DNA of 64,000 nucleotides from Streptomyces sp. NBC_00539. Its GTDB lineage: Bacteria > Actinomycetota > Actinomycetes > Streptomycetales > Streptomycetaceae. Shown here piece by piece: positions 63,262 to 64,000 of this stretch. The stretch is taken from the NCBI RefSeq assembly GCF_036346105.1, contig NZ_CP107811.1, positions 6,839,501-6,903,500 of the forward strand. The letters are read 5' to 3'. Every line of letters starts with the position of its first letter. Position 1 is the first letter of the stretch. Both the position numbers and the translations under genes were made by a program. Below the pieces are notes generated by a model. The model saw nothing but the letters and a program-made list of their open reading frames with translations, was not told the origin of the DNA and made no database searches.

Positions 63262-63654
63262 ATGGGCGATGAATCCGGACACGGCCGGGCGGCGCGCCGC
63301 CCGGCCACCGTCGCGGCGGTCCGCGCCCGCCTCGCGGCCGACCGCGCGGATAGCCTTGCGCAGGCGGCGGCACTGGGCCGGGACTTCGACGCGATCGTCG
63401 ACGCGAACGCCCTGGTTGCGGTCGACGACGAGCATGACCCAGAGGGGGCCAGCACCGCCTTCGAGCGCGCCCATGTGGCCGCCCTGATGGCGCGGGCCCG
63501 CGAGCACCTCGAAGAACTGGACCGGGCAGTGGAACGCCTCGAACGAGGCGAGTACGGCCAGTGCGAGCACTGCGGCGAGGCGATTCCGCCCGAGCGCCTC
63601 GAAATCCGTCCAGCGGCCACCACCTGCGTTCGCTGCGCCCGTCATGGCAGCTAG
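63262..63654 (+). CDS. DksA/TraR C4 zinc-finger protein
   Basis: 130 residues. A helical N-terminus (LAADRADSLAQAAALGRDFD and EHLEELDRAVERLERGEYG) is followed by a zinc finger CEHC-16x-CVRC (residues about 99-125). This coiled-coil-then-C4 layout is that of DksA/TraR regulators that bind the RNA-polymerase secondary channel. It is short for DksA and like the actinobacterial TraR-type members. It is not in an operon. Confidence 0.88.
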   Translation: MGDESGHGRAARRPATVAAVRARLAADRADSLAQAAALGRDFDAIVDANALVAVDDEHDPEGASTAFERAHVAALMARAREHLEELDRAVERLERGEYGQCEHCGEAIPPERLEIRPAATTCVRCARHGS

Positions 63655-63660
63655 GAAGTG

Positions 63661-63912
63661 ACGAAGCACCTTCTGTCCGGCGTGTTCGACGAGGCCGACA
63701 CCGCACGGGGCGCCGTCACCCCGTTGGGCGGTGTCATGCCTTTCCGCTGGTCTCGGTTCGGCTGTCGTGCCACCGCGCCATGAGGTGAGGGTCGAACTGC
63801 CCGATGGTCAGGCAGAAGCCGGGTCGCCAAGCACGCTGAAGGCGAGCACAACAACGGCTTGCTGCAGAACGACGCGACCGTGGTGCCCCGCGAATGGCAC
63901 GGCCACCCCTGA
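63661..63912 (+). other. Degenerate coding-like stretch
   Basis: In one frame GTG 63661 reads HLLSGVFDEADTARGAVTPL up to a stop near 63780; in another, later, EGEHNNGLLQNDATVVPREW to a stop near 63912. No family, start or ribosome site links them. It may be the remains of one gene. Confidence 0.3.
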
Positions 63913-64000
63913 GCCCCCGTTTAACGCTGGGACAGGCCTGCGCTCGTCGGCGCGGGGGAGACACCTCCGCGGGCATGCTTAGGACCGGCCAAGTGGGAAA

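Overview
The window is very G+C-rich actinobacterial DNA, almost certainly Streptomyces. Third codon positions are G/C, GTG and TTG starts are common, and many genes belong to Streptomyces-type families (DUF6233, DUF6131, a CseB/CseC-like pair, non-zinc ribosomal protein paralogues behind a Zur-like operator, SpoIIE/PAS phosphatase, sedolisin protease). It looks like accessory, chromosome-arm DNA: intact metabolic and transport genes sit among an unusual number of broken genes and insertion sequences. All names come from reading the translations; no database search was possible.

Layout. 0-16 kb: zinc alcohol dehydrogenase, a coupled DUF6233 pair, SDR oxidoreductase, a GH15 glycosidase relic, MFS exporter, SpoIIE phosphatase, ClC channel, GAP-family membrane protein, small membrane proteins, a block of degenerate ~30-bp repeats before a coupled pair of unknown genes, and a serine hydrolase lacking its nucleophile segment. 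16-21.5 kb: a graveyard (DUF6262-like, DNA ligase, IS5 and Tn3-family relics) around a lipoprotein that resembles a penicillin-binding protein but has lost all three catalytic motifs. 21.5-35 kb: a membrane-anchored NB-ARC/TPR NTPase, a UvrA paralogue, a HopJ-like protein, PIG-L deacetylase, an intact serine hydrolase, a secreted trypsin fold with all three catalytic residues replaced, several relics, and a polysaccharide deacetylase. 35.6-42 kb: a tRNA 3'-end relic with terminator, then an OmpR-type regulator, its kinase, and an ABC ATPase plus FtsX permease.

42-51 kb: DUF6924, IS5, PPOX and SgcJ-like relics; a compact cassette of NTF2-like protein, macrolide-type glycosyltransferase and MFS exporter; then IS elements placed at CTAG sites, one apparently carrying a barstar-like gene. 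51-57.4 kb: LLM flavin oxidoreductase, a frameshifted double-TerD gene, and a divergent zinc-starvation cluster (rpmG, rpmE2, CobW-like GTPase, rpsR against rpmB, rpsN) sharing a Zur-like operator. 57.4-64 kb: sedolisin lacking its prepro region, small conserved proteins, an ArsR-type regulator, an EamA exporter behind a perfect palindrome, and a DksA/TraR zinc-finger protein.

Two themes stand out. First, extracytoplasmic enzyme scaffolds that stay open but have lost active-site residues (PBP-like, trypsin-like, truncated serine hydrolase). Second, many single-base frameshifts, including one in rpsR, which are either real decay or residual indel errors; the reads should be checked before the decay is believed in full.
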